Positions 27,630 to 36,172 are shown, numbered from the stretch's first letter. The stretch is DNA of 64,000 nucleotides from Chryseobacterium sp. ISL-80 (GCA_018613055.1 JAGGQZ010000005.1:1-64000), one strand, 5' to 3'. The notes: generated from the letters alone by a model not told the origin. A program made the numbers and translations.

Positions 27630-28073
27630 TTACTGCTGTTTCTCATTCAAAATCTCCAACACATCCTGATGCTGCTTCTGCACATTTGAGACATGCTTGA
27701 TTTCACTAGATAACTCTGATTTAGTTTCATCAATCTTTTTCATAAGAGTACCGTAATAGTATGCAACTTCCTTACGCATTTCACTCTGCTCAAATTGCAT
27801 GGACTGCTGCCCATCTTCCAGTGTGCCCAGACGAAGATTCATGGCCTGCTGTCCTTCTTCCAGTGTGCCCAGACGAAGATTCATGGCCTGCTGTCCTTCT
27901 TCCAGAGTGCCAAGACGAAGATTCATGGACTGCTGTCCTGCTTCCAGAGTGCCAAGACGAAGATTCATGGCCTGCTGTCCTTCTTCCAAGTTGCCAAGAC
28001 GATTCTCCACAGAATCAAAGCGGTTATCAATAGAATCCAACCGATTAAATATCTTGTTCAATATTTCCTCCAC
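27630..28073 (-). CDS. coiled-coil protein with five tandem 14-residue repeats
   Basis: 147 residues. After a coiled-coil start (EILNKIFNRLDSIDNRFDSVENRLGN) there are five copies of a 14-residue unit (LGTLEEGQQAMNLR and variants). They are encoded by near-identical 42-bp DNA repeats (about 27795-27985). A second coiled-coil tail ends KQHQDVLEILNEKQQ. It resembles Bacillus proteins that vary in repeat number between strains. Soluble, probably an elongated trimer or tetramer; role unknown. An SD (GGAGGTG) precedes the ATG. Confidence 0.75.
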   Translation of the reverse strand: MEEILNKIFNRLDSIDNRFDSVENRLGNLEEGQQAMNLRLGTLEAGQQSMNLRLGTLEEGQQAMNLRLGTLEEGQQAMNLRLGTLEDGQQSMQFEQSEMRKEVAYYYGTLMKKIDETKSELSSEIKHVSNVQKQHQDVLEILNEKQQ

Positions 28074-28297
28074 TTCATTTCACCTCCTTCTCTTTGAACT
28101 TATTATACCCTCTCCAGTAAAACAAGTCACCAGAAATTGAGGGGATAACCGGATAATCCTAACGGGAAAATAACAGGAATCAACGAGACAGCAAAGCCAT
28201 AAGTTTATAGGATTTAACCGCCAAAAAATGTCTGCATAATTAAGTTCCCTGTCGAGAACTCTAATGACGGTAAGTGCTGTTTTCGGAGGGGACGGGC

Positions 28298-28954
28298 TTG
28301 AAGTTTATCATTAAAACACTGAGCTGTATTACGATTCTTTTGTTGTTTTCACAATTAAGGACGTATGGAGAAAAGCAAGATGACATCTACATAAAAATCG
28401 ATCTTTGGTCAAACAGGCTTCTGGTTTTTAAAGAAAATGAAGTAACCAGAGAGTACGACATTTCTCCTGGCAATGAGCAAACTCCTACACCAATTGGAAT
28501 GTTCACAGTCGTGGGTAAATCCAGTGGCTGGGGTGGGGGATTTGGCTCGAGATGGCTTGGTTTAAATGTTCCCTGGGGAGATTTTGGAATCCATGGAACC
28601 AATAAACCAACTTTGATCGGCAAAAATGTGAGCAGTGGCTGTATTCGCATGCGGAATAAGGATGTTGAAGAGCTGTTTGATATGATTCCTCAGGGGACAA
28701 GGGTTTATATCGAAGGCCCTCTTACTGGAATCGGTGAAGGAGAGTTTAAAAATATAGCTTATGGATCGAAAGGCAATCTTGTCCAGCTTGTGCAAAATAG
28801 ACTGAAAGCCATGGAGCTCTATTTTGGGCCAATCGATGGAATTTACGATAAAGGGACGGAGAATGCCGTCAAAAAGTTTCAGAAACTGAATCATTTGCCT
28901 GTGACTGGCGGAGTATCGATTCGAGAATATACTTTATTGGGATTGCTGGAGTAA
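28298..28954 (+). CDS. L,D-transpeptidase (YkuD domain) with a C-terminal peptidoglycan-binding domain
   Basis: 218 residues from TTG 28298, 6 nt after GGAGGGG; the GTG at 28274 has no SD. Signal/anchor helix at about 2-20. YkuD domain at about 30-145, with substrate loop TPTPIGMFTV and the catalytic motif GIHGTNKP...SSGCIRM (His and Cys present). C-terminal PG-binding-1 repeat at about 155-218 (LVQLVQNRLKAMELYFGPIDG). It crosslinks or anchors peptidoglycan peptides outside the membrane. A small ORF follows with its own SD. Confidence 0.9.
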   Translation: MKFIIKTLSCITILLLFSQLRTYGEKQDDIYIKIDLWSNRLLVFKENEVTREYDISPGNEQTPTPIGMFTVVGKSSGWGGGFGSRWLGLNVPWGDFGIHGTNKPTLIGKNVSSGCIRMRNKDVEELFDMIPQGTRVYIEGPLTGIGEGEFKNIAYGSKGNLVQLVQNRLKAMELYFGPIDGIYDKGTENAVKKFQKLNHLPVTGGVSIREYTLLGLLE

Positions 28955-28972
28955 AAACATAGGAGGATTGTT

Positions 28973-29140
28973 ATGAGGAAAAATAAAGAGAAAGCCCCGT
29001 ATAACGAAAGCTTAACTAACGTACAAAGCAAAGAGGTAATGGAAATCAGCGAAACAGGTTACGGACTGGAGTCCGTTGCAGAGGGTACCGATTTTGCCGA
29101 GGGCGATCAGAAACAATCTCCGAACTGTGGAGGGCTATAA
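28973..29140 (+). CDS. small acidic protein of unknown function
   Basis: 55 residues, ATG with a perfect AGGAGG 7 nt upstream. Contains ETGYGLESVAEGTDFAEGD and ends CGGL, resembling the short hydrophilic Bacillaceae proteins annotated DUF4021 or similar (uncertain). It sits 18 nt after the L,D-transpeptidase and is probably co-transcribed. Confidence 0.6.
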   Translation: MRKNKEKAPYNESLTNVQSKEVMEISETGYGLESVAEGTDFAEGDQKQSPNCGGL

Positions 29141-29188
29141 CAAAAATGGAAAGGAGGACGATTCTTTTTTCCGAACCGTCCCTTGCTC

Positions 29189-29557
29189 CTAAATGACACT
29201 CAACACTTCCAGGAGAATGATGAATGAAAAAATGATGAATTGCGGGATGGTCGCTCTGATTAAGTCACGGTGTTTCAAGGCAGCGACAATAAAAACCGCG
29301 ATGACATTCAAGCAAAGAATGATTAACGGAATGTAGACTGCGATTCCGTTGACTTCGATGAATCCTGTATAAACCATTATCTCTAACAAGCCGATGGCAA
29401 AAAGGAGAAGACCACCCTGCAGGGACATCGTCCGGTAGGAACCGATTAACATACTATCTGCTGCTAACTTTTTTAAAACATTCACCTGCATTTTTTCTCC
29501 ATAAAAAACATGAACAATACTCATGAGAATAAGGATCAAACCGACCGCTAATTTCAT
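29189..29557 (-). CDS. hypothetical four-helix membrane protein
   Basis: 122 residues with four hydrophobic segments (about 2-18, 48-65, 72-92, 100-120) and a short loop GEKMQVNVLKKL after the first. No family recognised. It starts 11 nt after the DinB gene stop on the same strand, so the two probably share a transcript. Confidence 0.65.
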   Translation of the reverse strand: MKLAVGLILILMSIVHVFYGEKMQVNVLKKLAADSMLIGSYRTMSLQGGLLLFAIGLLEIMVYTGFIEVNGIAVYIPLIILCLNVIAVFIVAALKHRDLIRATIPQFIIFSFIILLEVLSVI

Positions 29558-29568
29558 TCTATTCCTCC

Positions 29569-30072
29569 TTACATTTTAGGAGCTTCCATTCCAAGATGGG
29601 ACCATTCTTCCTTCGATGGACCATAGACACCCGGGACATTCACACCAGCCTGGCGCATGAGGACGGTCATTTGCCCGCGGTGATGAATTTGATGCTGGAT
29701 CAAGAACAGCAACAATGTCCCCCTGGTCATTTTCTGGCCGAAGAAATCGAGTTTTTCACTTAGGTCATCGTCATTCCATTGTGTCTGAATCGACTCCACT
29801 AAAGCACTACGGGCTTGTTGATATGTATCAGAAATGTATTTTGCTGATTCAGGAACGGGAAAATCCTGATTGGGTGACTCGAACTCCAGGCCAGCCTGTG
29901 AAGCAATCACGTTCACGGCTGTGACAATATGCCAGGCGACACGCCCCAGGGTCCAATGGTCAGGGGTAATTTCCTGGCTGAGCGATTCATCGGTCAATTG
30001 TGAAAGGAGCCTCTGCGTGTTATTCGCCTCAAACTCCCATGATTGAACAAATCGGTTGATTGATTGAAACAT
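29569..30072 (-). CDS. DinB family protein
   Basis: 167 residues. Four-helix bundle pattern with the three metal-binding His positions of DinB/YfiT proteins: H in LGRVAWHIVT (about 47), and the pair in FLIQHQIHHRGQM (about 133-137). Family members are bacillithiol-linked or uncharacterised metalloenzymes in Bacillus. SD GGAGG precedes the ATG. The downstream partner is the membrane protein at 29189. Confidence 0.82.
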   Translation of the reverse strand: MFQSINRFVQSWEFEANNTQRLLSQLTDESLSQEITPDHWTLGRVAWHIVTAVNVIASQAGLEFESPNQDFPVPESAKYISDTYQQARSALVESIQTQWNDDDLSEKLDFFGQKMTRGTLLLFLIQHQIHHRGQMTVLMRQAGVNVPGVYGPSKEEWSHLGMEAPKM

Positions 30073-30265
30073 GGAACCATCTCCTCCAATAAAAGAATTA
30101 CAGTCAGTTCATCATATTCCCCATTTTTTGCTAAATTCCTTTTTAAGAGGTGACGGTTTTGAAGAAATTAAAATCATGAGGCTTAAAGGTGCATCACTTT
30201 TAGTAATGAAACTTTCCACCCCTTGAATCGTATATGTAGAGGACAAATTAAAAGGGGATCTTAAT

Positions 30266-31936
30266 ATGGGAAATATATTTCTATTTGCACTCTTGGTTGG
30301 ATTGGCATCCGCTTTGATTCTTGTACCTTTTTCAAATGGGGAAGCCAATGGAAAAAAAGTGAGGCCATTGCTGTTGATCGCAGCGGTTGTGCTGATTACA
30401 ATTGGGACTTTTGCATTCTATTATCTATTTAATCTGGACCGGAACCTGTCTTCACTATGGCCATTTGCGATTCTGGTCACGCTTGGCGGAACCGCCTTTG
30501 CAGTTGGGAAAGAAAGAATTCTCAAGGGAATCTTATTTTTGCTGGCCTTGGTTGTCGGCGTGTATTTTATGATTGCTTTTCTTTTTAACGCTGAGGAAAA
30601 ATATCAATCTGCGAAAATGACGGAAAAGACGGAGATTTCGACCTTCGATGAAAAAGAAACTCCGGCGAGTGTCCCGCCCGAGTTCGCACGCAATAAGATG
30701 AAGAAGGCATTCGGACAGGTTCCGTATACGAGTTATTATGAGCTTGGCAACCTGCAAATCCAAAAGGTCAACGGGGAGTATGTCTATATCGCACCTGTTG
30801 AGTTTTCAGGCTTTTTCAAATGGTGGAACGGCGAGTCGACACCGGGTTATTTTACCCTCAGCGCCACTGATTCAACAGCAAATCCAAAATTCAAGAAGTC
30901 TGAGATGGTTTACACCCCATCTTCTTACTTCAATAAAAATCTCGAACGCCATATCCGCATGCAGTATCCTGAAGCGATTTTTTACGGAGATACGCAGCTT
31001 GAGATTGATGAGGAAGGAAAGCCTTATTATATCAGGACATTCGGTGAGTTCGTCTCAGCCCGAAATGGTTTTGAGGTGACAGGGGTTGCCGTCGTTGATC
31101 CGGAATCAGGCAAGACGAAGGCGTATGCTTTGGCAGATGCACCTGAATTCATCGATGGAGCTGTTTCACCGGAAGCCGTCAGCCTGCAAAACAGCTATTA
31201 CGGAAATTATATTCATGGCTTCTGGAACAGCGTATTTGGCAAGACTGATGTGAAGCTTCCTTCAGATGAAGGAACCGAGGCCCAGGTCAGCCCAATTTTC
31301 GATGTAAATGGCGATATGTATTATTTCACCGATTTTACCAGCCCGAAAGAAGGAGTAGACTCCATGCTCGGCTACGCACTGACGAATTCGAGGACGGGGG
31401 AAGCGACCTTCTATACCGGTGACCTTGAGGAATCCTATATGGATTCCGAAGGCGCACTGCAGATCATTGAAAAGAAGTTCATCGAGAAAAAATGGTACGG
31501 GGAGATGCCAATCATCTACAATTTCTATGGAGAAGCAAGCTGGTTGTCAGGTGTGCTAGATTCGAACGGCTTCCTGCAAAACTACTTCATCGTGTCAGCC
31601 GCCAACCCGGAGATTTCGGCTTATGGAGCCACTCCAAATGAAGCGCTGAGAAAATACAAAACAGCCCTGCAGCATGGCGGCGGAACATTAGATGGCAGCT
31701 CGAAAGCCGAGGAAAAGCAGGGAAACGGAACCGTGCTCCGCGTCTATAAAGAAAAAACAGGCGATTACACTATCGTCTCCATCCTGCTCGACAACAAAAA
31801 GAACTACATCATCTCATCCGAAACCAATCCACTGGCGATTTATCTGAAAGAAGGCGACCAGGTCGACCTCAGCTACATGGACACCGGCGAAACCTTCCTG
31901 CCAGTGAAGGAACTGAAGATAAAAGGCTTGGAATAG
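30266..31936 (+). CDS. hypothetical membrane protein with a large extracytoplasmic domain
   Basis: 556 residues. Four hydrophobic segments lie in the first 115 residues (about 3-22, 33-53, 62-78, 88-110), followed by a 440-residue beta-rich domain with repeated FTLSATDS / YYFTDFTSP / TYPEA-type segments. Two similar-looking modules (about 150-290 and 330-470) both contain Tyr/Gly-rich strands, and the end DGTGETFLP-type resembles a small SH3-like domain. I do not recognise the family. It looks like a membrane-anchored surface protein. A strong terminator follows. Confidence 0.65.
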   Translation: MGNIFLFALLVGLASALILVPFSNGEANGKKVRPLLLIAAVVLITIGTFAFYYLFNLDRNLSSLWPFAILVTLGGTAFAVGKERILKGILFLLALVVGVYFMIAFLFNAEEKYQSAKMTEKTEISTFDEKETPASVPPEFARNKMKKAFGQVPYTSYYELGNLQIQKVNGEYVYIAPVEFSGFFKWWNGESTPGYFTLSATDSTANPKFKKSEMVYTPSSYFNKNLERHIRMQYPEAIFYGDTQLEIDEEGKPYYIRTFGEFVSARNGFEVTGVAVVDPESGKTKAYALADAPEFIDGAVSPEAVSLQNSYYGNYIHGFWNSVFGKTDVKLPSDEGTEAQVSPIFDVNGDMYYFTDFTSPKEGVDSMLGYALTNSRTGEATFYTGDLEESYMDSEGALQIIEKKFIEKKWYGEMPIIYNFYGEASWLSGVLDSNGFLQNYFIVSAANPEISAYGATPNEALRKYKTALQHGGGTLDGSSKAEEKQGNGTVLRVYKEKTGDYTIVSILLDNKKNYIISSETNPLAIYLKEGDQVDLSYMDTGETFLPVKELKIKGLE

Positions 31937-31946
31937 TCTGTCTCGT

Positions 31947-31984
31947 ACCAGACCCATCGCATTTTTGCAGGGTCTGGTTTTTTG
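31947..31984 (+). terminator. Rho-independent terminator
   Basis: Perfect 9-bp stem ACCAGACCC / GGGTCTGGT followed by T-rich sequence. It ends the gene at 30266. Confidence 0.85.
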
Positions 31985-32027
31985 TTTGTTGTAGAGATAA
32001 TTGTGGGGAATTAATAGCTGAACGGGG

Positions 32028-32555
32028 ACATAAATAAGGTGTATTGGAACACTGGAAATCCAGTAAATGGGAAATGGGGGTACCAATAAGGCGTATAGGA
32101 GCACCGAAAATCCAGTAAATGGATAATGGGGTCACCAATAGAGCTGATTGGAGCACCGTAAATCCATTAAATGGATAATGAGGTCACCAATAAGACGTAT
32201 TGGAGCACTGTGAATCCAGTAAATGGATAATGAGGTCACCAATAAGACGTATTGGAGCACTGTGAATCCAGTAAATGGATAATGAGATCACCAATAGAGC
32301 TGATTGGAGCACCGTAAATCCAGTAAATGGATAATGAGGTCACCAATAAGGCGTATTGGAGCACTGGAAACCCAGCAAATGGATAATGAGGTCACCAATA
32401 GAGCTGATTGGAGCATCGTAAATCCAGTAAATGGATAATGAGGTCACCAATAGTGCTGATTGGAGCACTGGAAATCCAGTAAATGGATAATGATGGCGCC
32501 AATAAAGCAGTAAATGGATAATGAGGTCACCAAGAAAGCGTATTGGTGACCTAAA
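32028..32555. repeat. intergenic tandem array, 52-bp period (CACCAATA family)
   Basis: About ten copies of a 52-bp unit of the form GCACYGTRAATCCAGTAAAT..., each holding two small inverted repeats: TCCA-GTAAA-TGGA and CCAATA-AGACG-TATTGG. Copies are 85-100% alike in the middle and decay at the ends. The array fills the space between a plus-strand gene and the convergent ytoQ. No coding capacity is likely: reverse frames are open only because of the repeat. Confidence 0.85.
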
Positions 32556-32620
32556 ACACCTTAAAAAGAAAAAATAGGTTACCAAAAAGGGCGATCCCTG
32601 TGGAATCGTCCTTTTCGCTT

Positions 32621-33061
32621 TTATTCAAAAATATAGCTGATGACATCCAGTGCCTGCTCGACCGTCTCTACCGTTACATTTGCTTTATTGGATAGCTCTT
32701 TTAACGGGTGGATCAGGGATTCTGGCCTGATGATGATGGTTGGCTTGTTCAGGGCGATGGCGGTGCTTGCGTCCATTGCGGTGTTCCATTGTTTGTATTT
32801 TTCGCCGAACAGGGCGATGACGATATCGGATTTCGACATGAGTACCTGGGTCCTGAAGTTGTTGATATCTGATGCAGCATCATCTTTGTAGACATTGCCA
32901 GGCTGTGTGCCGAGGATTTCCTCGCCGATCTGGTCGGAGCGGTCATGGTTTGTCTGCGGTCCGACAAAGGTGAGAGGCAGGTTTCGCTCCTTCGCTTTCT
33001 CGGCCACCTGGTCGCGCCAATCATCGTGAATCTGTCCTGCTAGATAAACAGTTAATTCCAT
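32621..33061 (-). CDS. ytoQ: YtoQ family protein
   Basis: 146 residues beginning MELTVYLAGQIHDDWRDQV and containing PQTNHDRSDQIGEEILG and the DIVIALFGEKYKQWNTAMDAS segment. All are characteristic of YtoQ, which is related to nucleoside 2-deoxyribosyltransferase-like folds. Soluble. Function not established. Monocistronic; SD GGAGGGTG. Confidence 0.88.
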   Translation of the reverse strand: MELTVYLAGQIHDDWRDQVAEKAKERNLPLTFVGPQTNHDRSDQIGEEILGTQPGNVYKDDAASDINNFRTQVLMSKSDIVIALFGEKYKQWNTAMDASTAIALNKPTIIIRPESLIHPLKELSNKANVTVETVEQALDVISYIFE

Positions 33062-33264
33062 CGTAACACCCTCCTAATGAAATATATTCTAACTTCATCA
33101 TAAAGAATTTTGCTAAGCAATCAAAGGGATTAGGTTGTCACCGAATTTTGTTCAGAGGAGGGCCAGTTTGGAAAAATCATACAAAGGGTACGAAAGACCC
33201 AGAAACTTCTTTTGAAAAAGTCCGTATTACATGACATAGAATTTGAATATTTGGAGGAAACCAA

Positions 33265-33618
33265 ATGGGATTAGTATTGTTTGTGCTCGTGATAGCGGCA
33301 ATCGGAAGCATATGGTACGGCTGCAGTGCCCTTCAATATAAACTATCAAGTCAACCAACACCCTCTGTCGGGTGGAAAATATTCGGCAACATCTTGTTGC
33401 TGGTACTCGGCCCCATTGCGGTGGTAGCCTTCTCGCTCTTCCTTATGACTCAGTTCGATATAGTATCAGACCAGACTGGCCAGGGAATTGGCTGGTTATA
33501 TGTCATCTATTTCATGCTGCAAACCATCGTCATACCGGCAAAAGTCATCTATTTACCCGTTTTCCACTTTATCGTGAAAAAGAAAAGGGGAAATAAGGGA
33601 GTACCAGTAGATCACTAA
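33265..33618 (+). CDS. hypothetical three-helix membrane protein
   Basis: 117 residues with hydrophobic segments at about 2-20, 36-58 and 74-97 and a basic tail (KKKRGNKG). SD TTGGAGGAAACC. It precedes the tandem small-membrane-protein family by 15 nt and may head the same transcript, but its length and sequence differ from the family. Confidence 0.6.
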   Translation: MGLVLFVLVIAAIGSIWYGCSALQYKLSSQPTPSVGWKIFGNILLLVLGPIAVVAFSLFLMTQFDIVSDQTGQGIGWLYVIYFMLQTIVIPAKVIYLPVFHFIVKKKRGNKGVPVDH

Positions 33619-33633
33619 GGAGAGATAAGAGTT

Positions 33634-33915
33634 ATGAAAAACAAAAAGTTCTCCCGTTTTGAGAATCTTTATTTTTTCGCCGTATTTGCCTTTGCTTTTA
33701 TCTATTTATACTCGGTCCAAGAGAATGGCATCATTGATTTTGGAGAGCAATTCTATCAGCTTATGTTCTTAGGATTCCTGTTTTTTATCGGGTTCGTTTT
33801 AACAACAATCAAATATACGGCCAAAGAAGGCAAGGTCAATAAAAAAGCCGTGATCATAACCATTGCATTCTTTCTCCTATTTGTTCTTTTGAGGGTTTTG
33901 TTGAGCGTAGTTTAA
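33634..33915 (+). CDS. small three-helix membrane protein, tandem family member 1 (divergent)
   Basis: 93 residues in the family layout: helix 1 (about 12-30), a short acidic loop with ENGII, helix 2 (about 43-62), a basic loop KYTAKEGKVNKKA, and helix 3 (about 72-92). Sequence is the most divergent of the array. SD AGGAGAG. Function unknown. Confidence 0.65.
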   Translation: MKNKKFSRFENLYFFAVFAFAFIYLYSVQENGIIDFGEQFYQLMFLGFLFFIGFVLTTIKYTAKEGKVNKKAVIITIAFFLLFVLLRVLLSVV

Positions 33916-33960
33916 AGTTATATAGTTTCTTAGACTACTACTTTAACGGGGGTGAGAAAA

Positions 33961-34251
33961 ATGTCCAGGAGGTTAATGGAAATCATAGCAGCTATATCTG
34001 GCACCATCACTTTAATTGGCTCAATAATCTGGGTTATAACTGCCGCGGACGAAAACGGTGTTGTTCATTTTGAAGGAAACGAAATGTATGTTTATACCTT
34101 TCTTGTTTTGGGATTGATTGGAATGGTAACCGGGTCGATTGCCTTGAAGGCTACAAATGAAAAAGGTGACAAAATAAACAAAAAGACATTGATATCAGGG
34201 GTGATTTTTGCTGCGATATTTTTAGTGTGGAGGCTTTCAGTCACATTATAA
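33961..34251 (+). CDS. small three-helix membrane protein, tandem family member 2
   Basis: 96 residues from ATG 33961 (SD GGGGGTGAG; the in-frame GTG at 33952 is inside the SD). Subfamily A: helix 1, then ENGVVHFEGNEMYVY, helix 2, the loop ALKATNEKGDKINKKT and helix 3 ending VWRLSVTL. Strongly similar to members 3, 6, 7 and 8. Confidence 0.7.
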   Translation: MSRRLMEIIAAISGTITLIGSIIWVITAADENGVVHFEGNEMYVYTFLVLGLIGMVTGSIALKATNEKGDKINKKTLISGVIFAAIFLVWRLSVTL

Positions 34252-34314
34252 GGAGTCTTATTCAGTTCCGGCATTTGCTTGAAGATAGCATATTTATGAT
34301 GAGAAGGTGATTGT

Positions 34315-34605
34315 ATGTCCAAAAAAGTACTCAGTTATATTTCCGGGATTACCGTTTTAGTTACTATACCAACTTTTTTTATTTGGGCTTATTTTGCTAA
34401 GGATGAAAATGGAAAAGTACAGCTGGAGGGAAATGAACTTATCGCTTACATCTTTTTAGCGCTTTCCCTATTGGCGGTGACAACGGGTTCAATTGCTTTG
34501 AGGGCAACGAATGAAAATAGCAAAAAGGTCAGTAAAAGTACCATAATCTCTGGGTTGGCTGTGGCCGTCATCTTTGTTCTGTGGAGACTGTCATTATCTA
34601 GGTAA
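34315..34605 (+). CDS. small three-helix membrane protein, tandem family member 3
   Basis: 96 residues, subfamily A (ENGKVQLEGNELIAYIF, then ALRATNENSKKVSKST, then VLWRLSLSR). SD AGAAGGTGAT. The loop GDKI motif is replaced by SKKV. Confidence 0.7.
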   Translation: MSKKVLSYISGITVLVTIPTFFIWAYFAKDENGKVQLEGNELIAYIFLALSLLAVTTGSIALRATNENSKKVSKSTIISGLAVAVIFVLWRLSLSR

Positions 34606-34625
34606 CGGAAAGAGAGGTGAGGTTA

Positions 34626-34919
34626 TTGAAGAAAAAGACTTTAACAACCATTTCTTACTTATACAACATTTTAGTTTTCGGAAGTTTTTTTATCTGGGGG
34701 TTTTCCGTTCAAAACGATGAGGGATTAGTGTATCCGAGTGAACATAAATTGCCTTTAACGATATTCATCACTTTGATGATTATAGGTATGGTGTTAGCCG
34801 CAGTGAATCTTAGCAGTGTAAAGGGGAAAGGTGATTCAATTAACCGGAAATCATGGATTGCCGGAATTGTCATTGTCCTATTATTTATTGTTTTGAAAGC
34901 AGCTTCCACGTTAAGGTGA
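34626..34919 (+). CDS. small three-helix membrane protein, tandem family member 4
   Basis: 97 residues from TTG 34626, aligned with the ATG start of member 6 (both read KKKTLT-ISY); the GTG at 34617 lies in the SD GAGAGGTGAGG. Subfamily B: SYLYNILVFGSFFIWGFSVQ, then EGLVYPSEHKLPLTIF, then SSVKGKGDSINRKS and helix 3. Confidence 0.68.
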   Translation: MKKKTLTTISYLYNILVFGSFFIWGFSVQNDEGLVYPSEHKLPLTIFITLMIIGMVLAAVNLSSVKGKGDSINRKSWIAGIVIVLLFIVLKAASTLR

Positions 34920-34931
34920 TGAGGCAATGAA

Positions 34932-35093
34932 ATGTACGCCATTATTTTCTTGGTACTTGCCAGTTTAATTACCGGTGCTATTTCCTTAAGAGCAAGCATT
35001 GAAAAGGGCGACAAAATCAGCAGGAAGGCTGTGCTTTCGGGCTTGGCCGTGGCAGGAATTATTTTTTTGTGGAGACTGTCGGTTACCATGTAA
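34932..35093 (+). CDS. N-terminally truncated member of the small membrane protein family
   Basis: 53 residues. It matches the second half of subfamily A: helix 2 (YAIIFLVLASLITGAISL), the loop ASIEKGDKISRKA and helix 3 ending LWRLSVTM. Helix 1 and the acidic loop are missing. ATG start with a weak SD (GAGGCAATGA). Either a decayed copy or a two-helix variant. It is too short to be picked up by a 60-residue ORF cutoff. Confidence 0.55.
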   Translation: MYAIIFLVLASLITGAISLRASIEKGDKISRKAVLSGLAVAGIIFLWRLSVTM

Positions 35094-35114
35094 AGGAAGA
35101 TAAGGGTGAAATAA

Positions 35115-35408
35115 ATGAAGAAAAAGACTTTAACAGCCATTTCCTACATATACAGCATTTTAGTTTTCGGAAGTTTTTGTATATGGGGATATCTTGTGGA
35201 AAAAGAAGAGGGAGTGATCGACCCGACAAAACATGAGATGCCTCTTATTCTATTTATTGGCCTCATGTTAATAGCTGTGGTTTTGGCGGGAGTTGATTTT
35301 ACTAGTGTAAAAGAAAAGGGCAGCAAAATAACCAGGAAAGCTGTATTGACAGGTATAGTAATGGGCTTACTCGTTATTGCCTGGAGTGTTGTAAGGTCTT
35401 TAGACTAA
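35115..35408 (+). CDS. small three-helix membrane protein, tandem family member 6
   Basis: 97 residues, subfamily B, closest to member 4 (KKKTLTAISYIYSILVFGSF). Acidic loop EKEEGVIDPTKHEMP, basic loop SVKEKGSKITRKA. SD AAGATAAGGGTG. Several stretches of DNA are identical to member 4, indicating duplication. Confidence 0.7.
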   Translation: MKKKTLTAISYIYSILVFGSFCIWGYLVEKEEGVIDPTKHEMPLILFIGLMLIAVVLAGVDFTSVKEKGSKITRKAVLTGIVMGLLVIAWSVVRSLD

Positions 35409-35429
35409 TTAAAATAAGCAGGTGATGGT

Positions 35430-35723
35430 GTGTCAAAGAAGGTGTTGACTTACATAACAGGAATCATCATTTCTATTACGTTAATTGGCGCTTTTATATG
35501 GATTTTCACTGTTGATGCAGATGCAGATGGAAATATTCCCTACGAAGGAAATGAAACTTACTTTTACTTGTTCCTGGGTTTATCTATAACTGGATTGATA
35601 ACGGGATCAATTAGTTTAAAAGCCACGAATGAAAAAGGCGATAAGATTAGTAAAAAGACTCTCCTTTCTGGATTGGCATTTGCTGTGATGTTTTTTCTGT
35701 GGAGACTGTCGGTTTCGTTGTAG
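35430..35723 (+). CDS. small three-helix membrane protein, tandem family member 7
   Basis: 97 residues, GTG start with SD AAGCAGGTGAT. Subfamily A: KKVLTYITGIIISITLIGAF, DADGNIPYEGNET, SLKATNEKGDKISKKT, LWRLSVSL. Nearly identical DNA to member 8 in helix 2 and loop, so a recent duplication. Confidence 0.72.
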   Translation: MSKKVLTYITGIIISITLIGAFIWIFTVDADADGNIPYEGNETYFYLFLGLSITGLITGSISLKATNEKGDKISKKTLLSGLAFAVMFFLWRLSVSL

Positions 35724-35779
35724 ATGTGTAGTCAGGTCATCGAATAAAAACCATTAATAAAATTAAGCAGGTGATTGGT

Positions 35780-36070
35780 ATGTCCAAGAAGGTGTTGACT
35801 TATATAACAGCAATAATCATTCCTGTTACTCTAATTAGCGGCATTATATGGGCTTTCAATGCAGCAGATGCAGATGGAACTATTCATTTGGAGGGCAATG
35901 AAACCTATGCCTACTTATTCCTGGGTTTATCTATAACTGGATTGATAACAGGCTCGATAGCTTTAAAGGCTACGAATGAAAAAGGGGATAAAATCAGTAA
36001 AAAGACCATACTTTCTGGATTGGCACTTGCGGCGATATTTTTTCTGTGGAGGCTGTCGGTTGCATTGTAG
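35780..36070 (+). CDS. small three-helix membrane protein, tandem family member 8
   Basis: 96 residues from ATG 35780 (SD AAGCAGGTGATT). Subfamily A, closest to member 7; loops DADGTIHLEGNET and ALKATNEKGDKISKKT. It ends 103 nt before the bceR start. The last of the array. Confidence 0.72.
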   Translation: MSKKVLTYITAIIIPVTLISGIIWAFNAADADGTIHLEGNETYAYLFLGLSITGLITGSIALKATNEKGDKISKKTILSGLALAAIFFLWRLSVAL

Positions 36071-36172
36071 ATGTTTGGGAGAGGGCGCCTTCTGCCCTGT
36101 CGCAATGAATCTGGCGTATAGAAAAATATTCCTATACAATAATGGTATTGAAGTGTAAATGTGGTGATTTAG

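Noticed and set aside
27761-28140. Plus-strand Cys/Pro-rich repeat ORFs opposite the coiled-coil gene
   Set aside because: Three frames are open only because the 42-bp repeats lack stops. The minus-strand frame has an SD and sensible coiled-coil composition.
32340-32585. Minus-strand repeat ORFs (and 31869-32156) in the 32-kb array
   Set aside because: Compositionally odd repeats without SD, produced by the tandem array and by the end of the neighbouring gene.
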